Origin: Dipteris shenzhenensis
Taxonomy: Eukaryota; Polypodiophyta; Polypodiopsida; Gleicheniales
NCBI GenBank assembly: GCA_047967505.1
Contig: CM106540.1
Strand: one strand, 5' to 3'
Length of the DNA: 64,000 nt
Below, one piece after another: positions 35,425-43,449 of this stretch (its first letter is position 1; the number at the start of each line of letters is the position of its first letter). The notes beneath the pieces are model-generated. The model saw only the letters and a list, made by a program, of their open reading frames with translations, was not told where the DNA came from and did no database searches. A program made the translations under genes and the position numbers.

Positions 35425-36419
35425 TAAAGGAAAGTCTGATTGGCTAACTCTCCTTCTAGATGCCTCTTTTTCTTACTACGGTGTTCCTCTTCCTGATGTT
35501 CCTCATCTACTTCTTCCTTACTTTTTTCTTCTTCTTTTGCTTTACCATGCCCCCATTTAGCCATCATTACCTCTCTTTCCTCATCCCCTGAAGAAGCTTC
35601 TAACAAGGATACTTGTTTTTCTTCTTTCTTTCTCAATCTAGGACACTCGAAGCGATAGTGACCTTTTTCATTACATTCATAGCAAGTGACCCCACTCCTA
35701 TCTCGAGGCCTATCTTCACTCTTTGGTGCTCTAGGTTGTCGTGCATTAACCAAATGCAATTTCAAATCAGCAAACTCTGCCATCAATTGGGAGATATTAT
35801 GATCTAACTCAGAGGACTTTGGTACCTGAGGAGTGCCCATTACCTCCACCTTAGAAGTTGAAGCTGTTGAAGACACAAAAGAGGATTCGATCTTAAGAGA
35901 AGCTTCTTTCTTGGTCGCAATGCGAAGCGCCTCCACGTATGTTGTTGGATCTTTACTCATTACCTTTGAGCGAAGACGAGGCTCCAAAGCCATAACAAAT
36001 TTGCTCATCTTTAAGTGCTCCATCCCTGAGAGACTTTGAGGGGCCGATGATGCAGATGCCACAGCTCGCAAAGCTGCCCTTTCATACTTTGTCCATAAAG
36101 TTTCATATCGGATTGCCAACGCAGAGACCAACTCACCCTCTCCATGATAGAACCGGTCCAACTGCAACATCAAAGCATTTGGTGACTCCACTGCCCCAAA
36201 TCTCTGCTTCATTGCTACCACCACTTGGTCCCAGTCCTCCTTGATAGAGTCCAGCAAGGTATCATGCCAACTCAAGGCTACACCTTCAAGAAAATCAGGC
36301 CAAATCTCTGCCCGATCCTTCATGGACCATCCAGAAAGCCAGCATCCTCGAACAAAATCTCGAAGATAAGACTCCGGGTCCTCCCCTTGGGTCCCTCGAA
36401 ACACTGGAATCTTCACCAT
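35424..36419 (-). CDS. G2 gag-like protein
   Basis: Open for 351 codons from 36479; I prefer the internal MVKIPVFRG start (36419), where homology-like sequence begins. A gypsy gag (retrotrans_gag) core is at about residues 20-130 of that reading (YLRDFVRGC, LSWHDTLL, DWDQVVVAMKQRFG, RFYHGEGELVSALAIRYE). One CCHC knuckle, CYECNEKGHYRFEC, lies at about 35655-35696. A highly charged Lys/Glu tail ends TFL. It is one of the few undamaged frames in the window. Gag packages element RNA; without the rest of pol it could only act for other copies. Confidence 0.8.
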   Translation of the reverse strand: MVKIPVFRGTQGEDPESYLRDFVRGCWLSGWSMKDRAEIWPDFLEGVALSWHDTLLDSIKEDWDQVVVAMKQRFGAVESPNALMLQLDRFYHGEGELVSALAIRYETLWTKYERAALRAVASASSAPQSLSGMEHLKMSKFVMALEPRLRSKVMSKDPTTYVEALRIATKKEASLKIESSFVSSTASTSKVEVMGTPQVPKSSELDHNISQLMAEFADLKLHLVNARQPRAPKSEDRPRDRSGVTCYECNEKGHYRFECPRLRKKEEKQVSLLEASSGDEEREVMMAKWGHGKAKEEEKSKEEVDEEHQEEEHRSKKKRHLEGELANQTFL

Positions 36420-36493
36420 GATGAAACACAAAAAGGAAACACCAAGATTCAAATAATATCCCAAACAAGATCCGAACAAGATCCCACAGAGCC

Positions 36494-37023
36494 TTAGTAT
36501 ACCAAGACCAACTTATTATGCATAACCACTTGTTGAAAACCCTCCACAATGTGATCCTCAACAAAATCTTCAAAAATAAGTGACCAACCAGCACCATGAA
36601 AACATTGTGTATACATGCATTCTAGAATCACCCTTCTCACAATAGGAAGTGCACATAAAAGCTTCAAGATATTGTAATCTTCATCATTTGCATAGCAAAA
36701 GAAGTCGAAAGCATTAAGAATCACCACTCCACTGTTATAGTCGAAAACTACCCAAAGACTCAACTCTTCTTTACACCAAGCTGCCAATGCATGGATCAAT
36801 CCCCAATTTATCATTGTGCCTGCTGCCGGCGTTGTCGATTCACCAACATATTCAACAATGCAAACATAAAGGATATGATCATGGTGACTGTGCGAATAGC
36901 TTGAGCATCACCTTCACAATCTTCAAGTTCTCTTAAACGGGTTACAATCTCTTCTAACGGAGTTCTTCCAGGCATCTTCTTTATCTCATACAAACACATG
37001 CCTCTTCTAGGCATAACATGCAA
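36494..37023 (-). CDS. two overlapping small frames upstream of G2 gag
   Basis: 37023-36811 encodes 70 residues with a hydrophobic stretch (TMIISFMFALLNML, about residues 47-60) that could span a membrane. Its TGA overlaps the ATG of a 106-residue frame (36814-36494) as ATGA. Neither matches a family I know. They sit between PBS and gag, where Tat/Ogre elements can carry an extra ORF. They may be two halves of one ancestral frame. Confidence 0.45.
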
Positions 37024-37077
37024 TCAAGTACACTCGAGACCGTTTAGTAAGGTGGGGTGAATCCAATACCAAACATA

Positions 37078-37098
37078 CCCGGCGTCTCCACCAAAAGA
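37078..37098 (-). other. putative primer-binding site of G2
   Basis: The minus strand just inside the 5' LTR reads TTTTGGTGGAGACGCCGGG. The position and TGG start fit a PBS; I cannot name the tRNA. Confidence 0.5.
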
Positions 37099-38109
37099 TG
37101 TGACATGAAGTTGGGGGTAATAAACTTCACGCACCTCTTCACTTCCTGCAGCATTCGAACTGACTGCCAAAGATACTTATCATTGAGAATGAGACATTAA
37201 AAAGAAGCTTTTATGCCAAGATACCACACCATACTTTCCTCCCTTAGATGAGAATGAAGATGGTAACATCCCAAGTGATGTTGTAGTCAAGCATAGGGAG
37301 AAGGAAAGGATCAGCAGAGGCCATAATCTCAGCGAGCCGGTCTGCACCGAAGAGGAGCGATACGTTGTTGAAAGAAGATCTTGCAGCTCAACATGACATG
37401 AACTGATATATATCAAGGAGTTTGAAGGGCTGATTAGGTCGGATGGGTAGATTTCGAGGAAACATTGCACCTCCTTCATAGACACCTTTATACTTAGCTC
37501 AAAACACTCTACAAACTGTCATTAGACACAAAGGCCTATAACTTTCAGTAGAGACATGATATGAAAGATTCAAGTACATAAAGAGATGCGGCTTCGCGTT
37601 GATATAAGTTTCATTGAAAACAGACAGACGGTTGAAGAGATATGGACAGTTTACTGGAAGGGGGTAAAAACTATCATGAAAATAGACTATCAAACACAGA
37701 GACTCATAACTTTTTGCAGCAGTATCTGATTCAAGATTTGATTACATAGCAACATGCGCCTTGAAGAGAGCTTTGTGCTGATATAAATTTCATTACAATC
37801 AGACTACCAAGCAGAAAGTTATGAGCAAAATACTAACAGGGGGTCAAACTGTCATGAAAACTACCCTCCACCCAGGCTAATTTCGCTTGAGCAGGATGCT
37901 CCCTCAAGACTCCACCTTCATCAACGATCCACCCCTCATAGATTTTGCCTAGAAGAGGGGAAGAAGTTTGCATAGTGATCCCATACAATATCATAGAAAA
38001 TAGAAATAAGTGAGAGCCGCTAGGCTATCACTTGATACTCAAACCCTTATCAAACATAGAGAAAAACAATATCAATGCCAAGTTAAAAATATCAATTTTT
38101 AGCGTCACA
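37099..38109 (-). repeat. 5' LTR of G2
   Basis: 1011 bp, bounded by TGTGACATG at 37099 and GTCACA ending at 38109. Only the first 330 bases recur at 31996-32328, with a few single-base and small indel differences. Short minus-strand frames in it are not genes. Confidence 0.88.
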
Positions 38110-38113
38110 ATGG
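38110..38113. repeat. target-site duplication of G2 (right), ATGG
   Basis: Follows the 5' LTR end; the copia-T gag antisense continues from here to 38224. Confidence 0.8.
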
Positions 38114-38224
38114 CAATGAACATAAGAGAAATATTGCCTTAGTCTCCACATCAAAATTCATCTTCTAAGCCTGAAGCTGGCTGAAAATAATATTGAATTC
38201 ATTCAAGTGAGAAGCAATGGAGAC

Positions 38225-38733
38225 AAGGTCTCCTCCTCCTCCTCCATAGGGGCAACCTCTTCCAACTTCTCTTGAGGCTGGGGGATTGGTGATTAGGCTC
38301 TCTCATGCTCTCTGACCGTAGCCCAATACTTGCGACACTTGAGGGATGCCTTGCTAGGCTTGTTGTGTTCCAACCTTGGTCCAAGTCCCCTGAGAGGGCT
38401 CGACCCAAGGTGTTTGCGAGTGCTGGTGCTGACTGCCTGGCCCAATGTTGGGGAGCCCTCTACCCCTTCTTGGGCTGAGGGAGAGCCCCTTGCTCCTGCC
38501 TAGGTTGAGGAGGATCCCTACCCTAGCCTCTCATGTAGTTTTGATCTCTTGACTGAGCCATAGGCACCAGTAGAGCAAAGCAACCAGGTCCCTTTGCAGT
38601 AGCAGGAGCCTAGAGCCACCATTGAGCAGGTCTCGATGGACCCTCCATCAGGGCCTGACCCCCCCTGCCTCTACCCCCCCCTTAGTCCCCCCTCCCCTTG
38701 AACCTGTTGTCATTCGTACCACTTGCCCCCCCT
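38225..38733 (+). other. flank of copia-H, possibly LINE ORF1 region
   Basis: GC-richer than its left neighbour and continuous with 56306 onward once copia-H is removed. Broken proline-rich plus-strand frames precede the L1-like endonuclease at 57.06 kb, which would suit a decayed LINE ORF1; no ORF1 motif is recognisable. Confidence 0.35.
38729..38733. repeat. target-site duplication of copia-H (left), CCCCT
   Basis: CCCCT before the 5' LTR and again at 56301-56305. It lies in a C-rich run, but the LTR borders are exact on both sides. Confidence 0.88.
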
Positions 38734-39086
38734 TGTTGAGATATCGAGCTCCACTCGTGATATGCCAGGGTGACCGTTGTGCATTTATGTCACCGACTTG
38801 TTAGCTACAGATGCGGTTGGTACACTGCTCATGAATAATAGCTGGATGACAGCTATCCTTATCTACTCTAGTTCGTGGCTCAGTTAGTATGCCACCTTAG
38901 TTAGTTGAGTTTGGTTTGAGACCCACATATAGGGTTCTTCTATTTCTTTGTACCAGACTTCTTTTGGCTTTCACAACTAAGAAGAGGAAAACTGTTTTTC
39001 AGCCTCCACCTTTGTGTGTATTCCCCCATTGTGTATGTGAGAAAGCCGCAAGTGAGACTCCTTCCCTCTCTCCCACTATCTTCACA
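38734..39086 (+). repeat. 5' LTR of copia-H
   Basis: TGTTGAGATATC ... CTATCTTCACA. The PBS follows directly. Confidence 0.93.
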
Positions 39087-39100
39087 TGGTATCAAAGCCT
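39087..39100 (+). other. primer-binding site of copia-H (tRNA-iMet)
   Basis: TGGTATCAAAGCC; one base differs from the canonical TGGTATCAGAGC complement of initiator-Met tRNA. Confidence 0.88.
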
Positions 39101-39373
39101 TGTTCATGGTAAGGAGCTCAAGAAAGCAAACCAAGTTCATAGTGTCCTGGTAAGAGGACCAATGTTGCTTTCCTTTTTCGAGTTTGGGAGCAAATCTCTG
39201 CAGGTAGCACAGTCGAAAGTGCAAGAGTGCACTGTCTCAGATTGAGATGCCCTTCGTGGTGTGGCGAGAGGGCAGTATATGCTGCGAGATAGGGCAAAGC
39301 CTTGTGTGACTTTATTTTTCTGATTCGAGGCCATTTCGGGGCCTGTTTTGAAGGCGGAAGTTCTTCGCAGGCA

Positions 39374-39378
39374 CTCAG
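39374..39378. repeat. target-site duplication of G1 (left), CTCAG
   Basis: CTCAG directly before the 5' LTR; repeated at 51817-51821. Confidence 0.95.
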
Positions 39379-40610
39379 TGTTGACTCTGTGCCAACATGA
39401 ACTTATGAAGAAAGAGAAGGTGATACAACTTTGTGATACAACTTTGTGTTACAACTTTGTGTTACAACTTCTAGACACAACTTTATGTTACGACTTTGTG
39501 TAACAACTTTGTGTTACGAGTTTGTCTACATGAAGAGAGAGAATGTGTTACGACTTTGTGATACAACTTTGTGACACAACTTTGTGTTACAACTTTTTGT
39601 TACAACTTTGTGCAACAACTTTGTGTAACAACTTTGTGTTACATCTTCTACATGAAGAGAGAGAATGTGTTACAACTTTGTGTCACAACTTTGTGTTACA
39701 ACTTTGTGATACAACCTTGTGTTACAACCTTGTGATACGACTTTGTGTTACATGCAGAGAGAGAAGCTCTCCAACTTGTATGAATACCCCATAATGGAAT
39801 GAAGCCCACACTCTTGGGGCATTGTGTTGAGTCTACATTGGTATTCCAAGCATTTGTCTCAAGTGTGCATGCTTCCTTGCACTGCACGTCCAAAAGCATG
39901 TCCTAACCTTGCAACCCTTCTCCCCTCTCCTCCAACCCTGCAACCCATCCTCTCCCTCTCCTCCTCCCTCCTCCCTCCTCCTCCTCCTCCTCCTCCTCCC
40001 TCCTCCTCCTCCTCCTCTCTCCTCCCTCTCCCTCCTCCTCTTCCCTCCTCCTCCTTCCTCCTCTCTCTCTTCCTTCACCCATGCTCTTACACCTTCTTCC
40101 TCTTCCACTCCTATGCTTTCCTAAACCCTTAAACTCCATGATCTACGAGGGAGAAGAGTTCTCCACCATGTACTCTACTCCAAACCTTGGACCCTCCTTC
40201 TAACCCTGGACTCCTTCTAAACCTTGGAACCCCCTTCTAAACCCTGGAACTCTTTCTAACCCTGAACTCTTTCTAAACCCTGGATCCTCCTTCTGAACCC
40301 TTGAACTCTTTCTAAACCCTGGAACCTCCTTCTGAACCCTTAAACTCCTCCTAAACCCTACAACCCCCAATGAAGGCGAAAGCCTTCATTACCCCAACAA
40401 CAATGGTTTACGTGCCTTTTACACATGCTTGCATTATGTTTACTCACCACACTTAAGCCTACGTCTCTCACCGGAACACGACTCGAGGTCCTAAGCTACA
40501 CATATACTACAACGACAATCCTAATATATCTGTAGGTGACAAAAAGCCTCGGAACCCTGCAACATAGAATACCCAGCTCTTCCTACGAAAGCAGTAGGAA
40601 AGAGCTAACA
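39379..40610 (+). repeat. 5' LTR of G1
   Basis: TGTTGACTC ... GAGCTAACA, 1232 bp. It contains the 13-bp tandem array (39421-39760), a TATA-like box at 39779-39786 reading TATGAATA, a CTCCTCC pyrimidine run (39950-40075), several TAAACCCTGGA repeats (40200-40370), and a 9-bp inverted repeat GCTCTTCCT/AGGAAAGAGC close to its end. Confidence 0.95.
39421..39760 (+). repeat. 13-bp tandem array in the 5' LTR of G1
   Basis: More than twenty variants of GTTACAACTTTGT in a row, grouped into blocks of about 122 bp that end in ACATGAAGAGAGAGAATGTG (39534, 39656). The array is upstream of the promoter box, in the U3 position, where repeats can act as enhancers. Frames running through it are repeat artefacts. 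Confidence 0.88.
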
Positions 40611-40612
40611 TT

Positions 40613-40630
40613 TGGCACCGTTACCGGGGA
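40613..40630 (+). other. primer-binding site of G1 (tRNA-Asp type)
   Basis: TGGCACCGTTACCGGGGA, two bases inside the LTR. It matches the complement of the plant tRNA-Asp 3' end (TGGCGCCGTTGCCGGGGA) at 16 of 18 positions; both differences are G to A. Confidence 0.85.
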
Positions 40631-40796
40631 GACTAGCGTCTCAAGTAGCGAGTAAACATGCGTAGGTAGGTGTAAAAGCCACATGATGTATAATTAGGCT
40701 AGGTAGTGGACACGGTTGCGTAGAGCTTTCAATTACGATCATTTTACCTTTTTACAGAAAGGCAAACCGAGCTCTCCATAAAGAGTTATGGCTCGG

Positions 40797-40860
40797 GAAG
40801 AGTTTAGGGTTAAACCCTAAACCTAAACCCTAAACCTAAAATCCAAACCTATAAAAACCT
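40797..40860 (+). promoter_or_regulatory. telo-box plus TATA module in the G1 leader
   Basis: Four telomere-like units in a row (AAACCCTAAACCTAAACCC...; two exact AAACCCTAA telo-boxes) at about 40813-40842, then CCTATAAAAACC at 40848. A pyrimidine-rich start-like region follows (CCTCATTCTTCATC). Telo-boxes just upstream of TATA are a known plant promoter arrangement, e.g. of translation-related genes. Whether it is active is inference. Confidence 0.55.
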
Positions 40861-41129
40861 ACTCCACCCTCCCTCATTCTTCATCTTTCACTTTTTGCCT
40901 CCATTCTCGTCCTCCTTCCGAGCCCCATGCAAGACACTCCTCCCTCTCCATCGACCGCCCCCTTACTCCTATCCTCGCCATGTAAGTGACATCGAGCCCT
41001 TCTCGCAGCGATGACCTAGCCTTCCACCCACCGTCCATTGTTCCGCGACAATCCCGTTCCATCGAGAAAGACTTGGAGAGCGTCAGGTAACCACATCTCC
41101 TTGCATTTCAATTTCTGTCTTTCAGTTTT

Positions 41130-42120
41130 TTTTTTTTTTGTTGCTCTTTTACCCCTCCCCCTCCACCACCATTTCCCCCCTCCCCCTCCATCTCCACCAC
41201 CATCTCCCCCCTCCCCCTTCATCTCCACCACCACCTTCCCCCTCCAGCTCCACCACCATCTCCCCCCTCCCCCTTCATCTCCACCACCACCTTCCCCCTC
41301 CATCTCCACCACCATCTCCCCCCTCCCCCTTCATCTCCACCACCACCTTCCCCCTCCATCTCCACCACCATCTCCCCCCTCCCCCTTCATCTCCACCACC
41401 ACCTCCCCCCTCCATCACCACCTCCCCCCTCCCCCTCTCCCCCTCCACCACCATCTCCCCCCTCCATCACCACCTCCCCCCTCCCCCTCTCCCCCTCCAC
41501 CACCATCTCCCCCCTCCATCACCACCTCCCCCCTCCCCCTCTCCCCCTCCACCACCATCTTCCACCTCTCCCCCTCTCCCCCTCCCCCTCCACTACCACC
41601 TCCCCTCTCCCCCTCTCCCCCTCCCCCTCCACTACCACCTCCCCTCTCCCCCTCCCCCTTCATCTCCACCTCCCCCTCTCCCCCTCCCCCTCCACCTCCT
41701 CCCCCCTCCCCCTCTTTCCCCCCCCTCCACCACCACCTCCCCCCTCCCCCTTCATTTTCCCACCCCCACTACCACCTCCTTCCCCCTCCCCCTCTTCCCC
41801 CCCGCTCCACCACCTCCTCCCCCCTCCCCCTCTTCCCCCCCCCTCCACCACCTCCTCCCCCCTCCCCCTCTTTCCCCCCCCCCTCCACCACCACCTCCCC
41901 CCTCCCCCTTCATCTCCCCCTCCCCCTCCCCCATCCCCCTCTCTCACCTTTCTCTCTCTCACCCCCTCTCTCTCTCACTCTCTCCTCTCTCCCCCTAGTT
42001 CTCTCTCCCACCCCCTCTCTCACTCCCTCTCTCCTCTCTCCCCTCATTCTCTCCCCCACCCCCTCTCTCCCTTCCCCCCTTACCCCGCTCAACCCCCCCA
42101 TCCCTCCCACCCCACCCCAC
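41130..42120. repeat. polypyrimidine tract of about 1 kb in the G1 leader
   Basis: Almost pure C and T on the plus strand apart from scattered A. Related units such as CTCCACCACCATCTCCCCC recur every 30-60 bases, changing to CTCTCTCACCC from 41935. The 555-codon frame over it (41038-42705) is Pro/Ser/His low complexity and not a gene. Confidence 0.9.
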
Positions 42121-42662
42121 CCACCCCCCGCTCCCGCGGCGGCACTCCGCAGAGATGCCACCGCCGCCACCGCCCACCCCACCCGGGCCGGCGACGCCCG
42201 CCCGCCAGCAGCGGAGCCGCCAGCGGCGGTGCATGCCCCTCCGCCCCCGCGGCCATCCCGGCCGTCGCCCCGCGGCGGCGCACCCCATGCCACCGCCCTC
42301 GCCCGCAGCCCCGCACCCCCCGCCCGCAAAACCCCCGCCCCGCCCCGCGCCCCTCCGCCCACGCCCCCCCCGCCCCGCCCGTGCCACCCCCGCCCGCAGC
42401 CACGCGCAACCCCCTCGCCACCACTCCTAACCCCCTCCACTCACCCCGCCCGTCACCCCTCGCCCCTTTCCCCCCCTGCGCCACCCCCCGCCCCCTCGCA
42501 CCCCCCTCAAATCCCCAGCGTCCCTCGCCCACACCCCCCTCGCACCCCCCTCACACCCCCCTCGCACCCCCCTCACACCCCCGCGCACCCCCCTCACTCG
42601 CCTCCCCCGTCCCCCCGCGCGTCAACCCCCCCCTCTCCGGGCGCCGCCGTCGGGCAGCCCCC
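42121..42662. other. CpG-rich, very GC-rich island in the G1 leader
   Basis: Over 80 percent G+C by eye, with dozens of CG dinucleotides (e.g. GCGGCGGC, CCCGCGGCC), unlike anything else in the window. An A-run (42669-42682) ends it. In a methylated retroelement CpG should be lost, so this piece is either recent or unmethylated. Confidence 0.8.
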
Positions 42663-42689
42663 ACAGCCCCCAAAAAAAAAAAAACAACA

Positions 42690-42995
42690 ACAAAACCTAA
42701 CCTAAAACTAACCTCAGGTTAGTTACTAACTACGATTAGGTTAGTCGATTAACCCTAGGTTAGTTAGTCCTAACTACAGTTAGGTTAGGTTAGTTAGGTT
42801 AGGATAACTAGGCTGGTTAGTTAACCTCGGTTAGATTAGTTGACGTAGGTTAGGTTAGTAGTACTTGAAGTTAGGTTAGTTTAGTTACCCTCAGTTAGGT
42901 TAGACTAACTTCAGTTAGTATCTAACTACAGTTAGTTAAACCTCCCAGTTACAGTAACTGGGAGGATCTAGGTTAGTTAGTCTAACTAGAGTCAC
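42690..42995. repeat. degenerate TTAGGTTAG repeats in the G1 leader
   Basis: Repeated TTAGGTTAGTTAG/AACTAACC words in both orientations, with a perfect inverted repeat near 42942-42966 (CCTCCCAGTTACAGTAACTGGGAGG). Confidence 0.8.
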
Positions 42996-43449
42996 TTGGT
43001 TTCAACCCCTCGGTTGGACTTAAAGTCCATTCACACCACCATTAGGACCCCCCAAACGCCAAATTTACCCCTCCTTTAACCCCTCGAAACTCATCCGTTT
43101 GGGACCCAAATTGAACCCCGTTTGAACCCAGATTTCACACACGGAAACACCACATTACGGGGTATTTTTCCAGCCCATTGCACACCATTTCGGCATCCCT
43201 AGCACACGTTCATTCGCGCCCCCGTGTGGGCCTCATTTTGCATTAATTCACTCGTATTTTCACGCCGCGACCTCCGATTAACGATCCATCTGCACCAGCA
43301 CATTTCCCTACACACGTAGGACAATCGTAGGCACATTATTAACACGACAGTCCCTACACAAACTAACATCACTCTAACTCTCCTAACGACACCACCTCCA
43401 CGCTCGCCCTTGGGGTAGCGATCCCCTTAGCCAATCACGCACCATCTGC
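42996..43449. other. remaining G1 leader, no gene
   Basis: Ordinary sequence before gag. No frame of note. Confidence 0.6.

Larger units (their letters stand above)
31996..38109 (-). mobile_element. Tat-like Ty3/gypsy element G2, internally deleted, inserted in copia-T gag
   Basis: Minus-strand gypsy: 5' LTR 37099-38109, PBS-like site, two small frames, gag, protease, RT, RNase H, second archaeal-type RNase H, start of integrase, then a jump into a 3' LTR piece (31996-32328). LTR ends are TGTGAC...GTCACA. The order RT-RH-aRH-INT and two RNase H domains mark the Tat group of gypsy. The integrase core, PPT and about 680 bp of the 3' LTR are gone. Confidence 0.9.
28079..38224 (-). mobile_element. 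copia-T copy F, split by gypsy G2, 5' truncated
   Basis: Minus-strand copia-T element: 3' LTR 28079-28240, PPT, gag-pol to 31995, then 6.1 kb of gypsy G2, then the continuation of gag at 38110-38224, where it stops abruptly. Leader, PBS and 5' LTR are missing. The truncation point forms a short palindrome GGAGAC-AAG-GTCTCC (38220-38234). Confidence 0.92.

Noticed and set aside
39421-39760. Regular repeats resembling a CRISPR array
   Set aside because: Units are directly tandem without unique spacers, lie in an LTR, and the genome is a plant's.
39543-39794. Frame with repeated CYNFVLQLCDTT-like sequence, also at 50749-51000
   Set aside because: Translation of the 13-bp LTR array; not a protein.
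40813-40845. Telomere end or interstitial telomere
   Set aside because: Only about four imperfect units, within a retroelement leader.
41038-42705. 555-codon open frame, the third longest in the window
   Set aside because: Pure Pro/Ser/His low complexity from the C/T tract and GC island; no domain, and several other frames are equally open.
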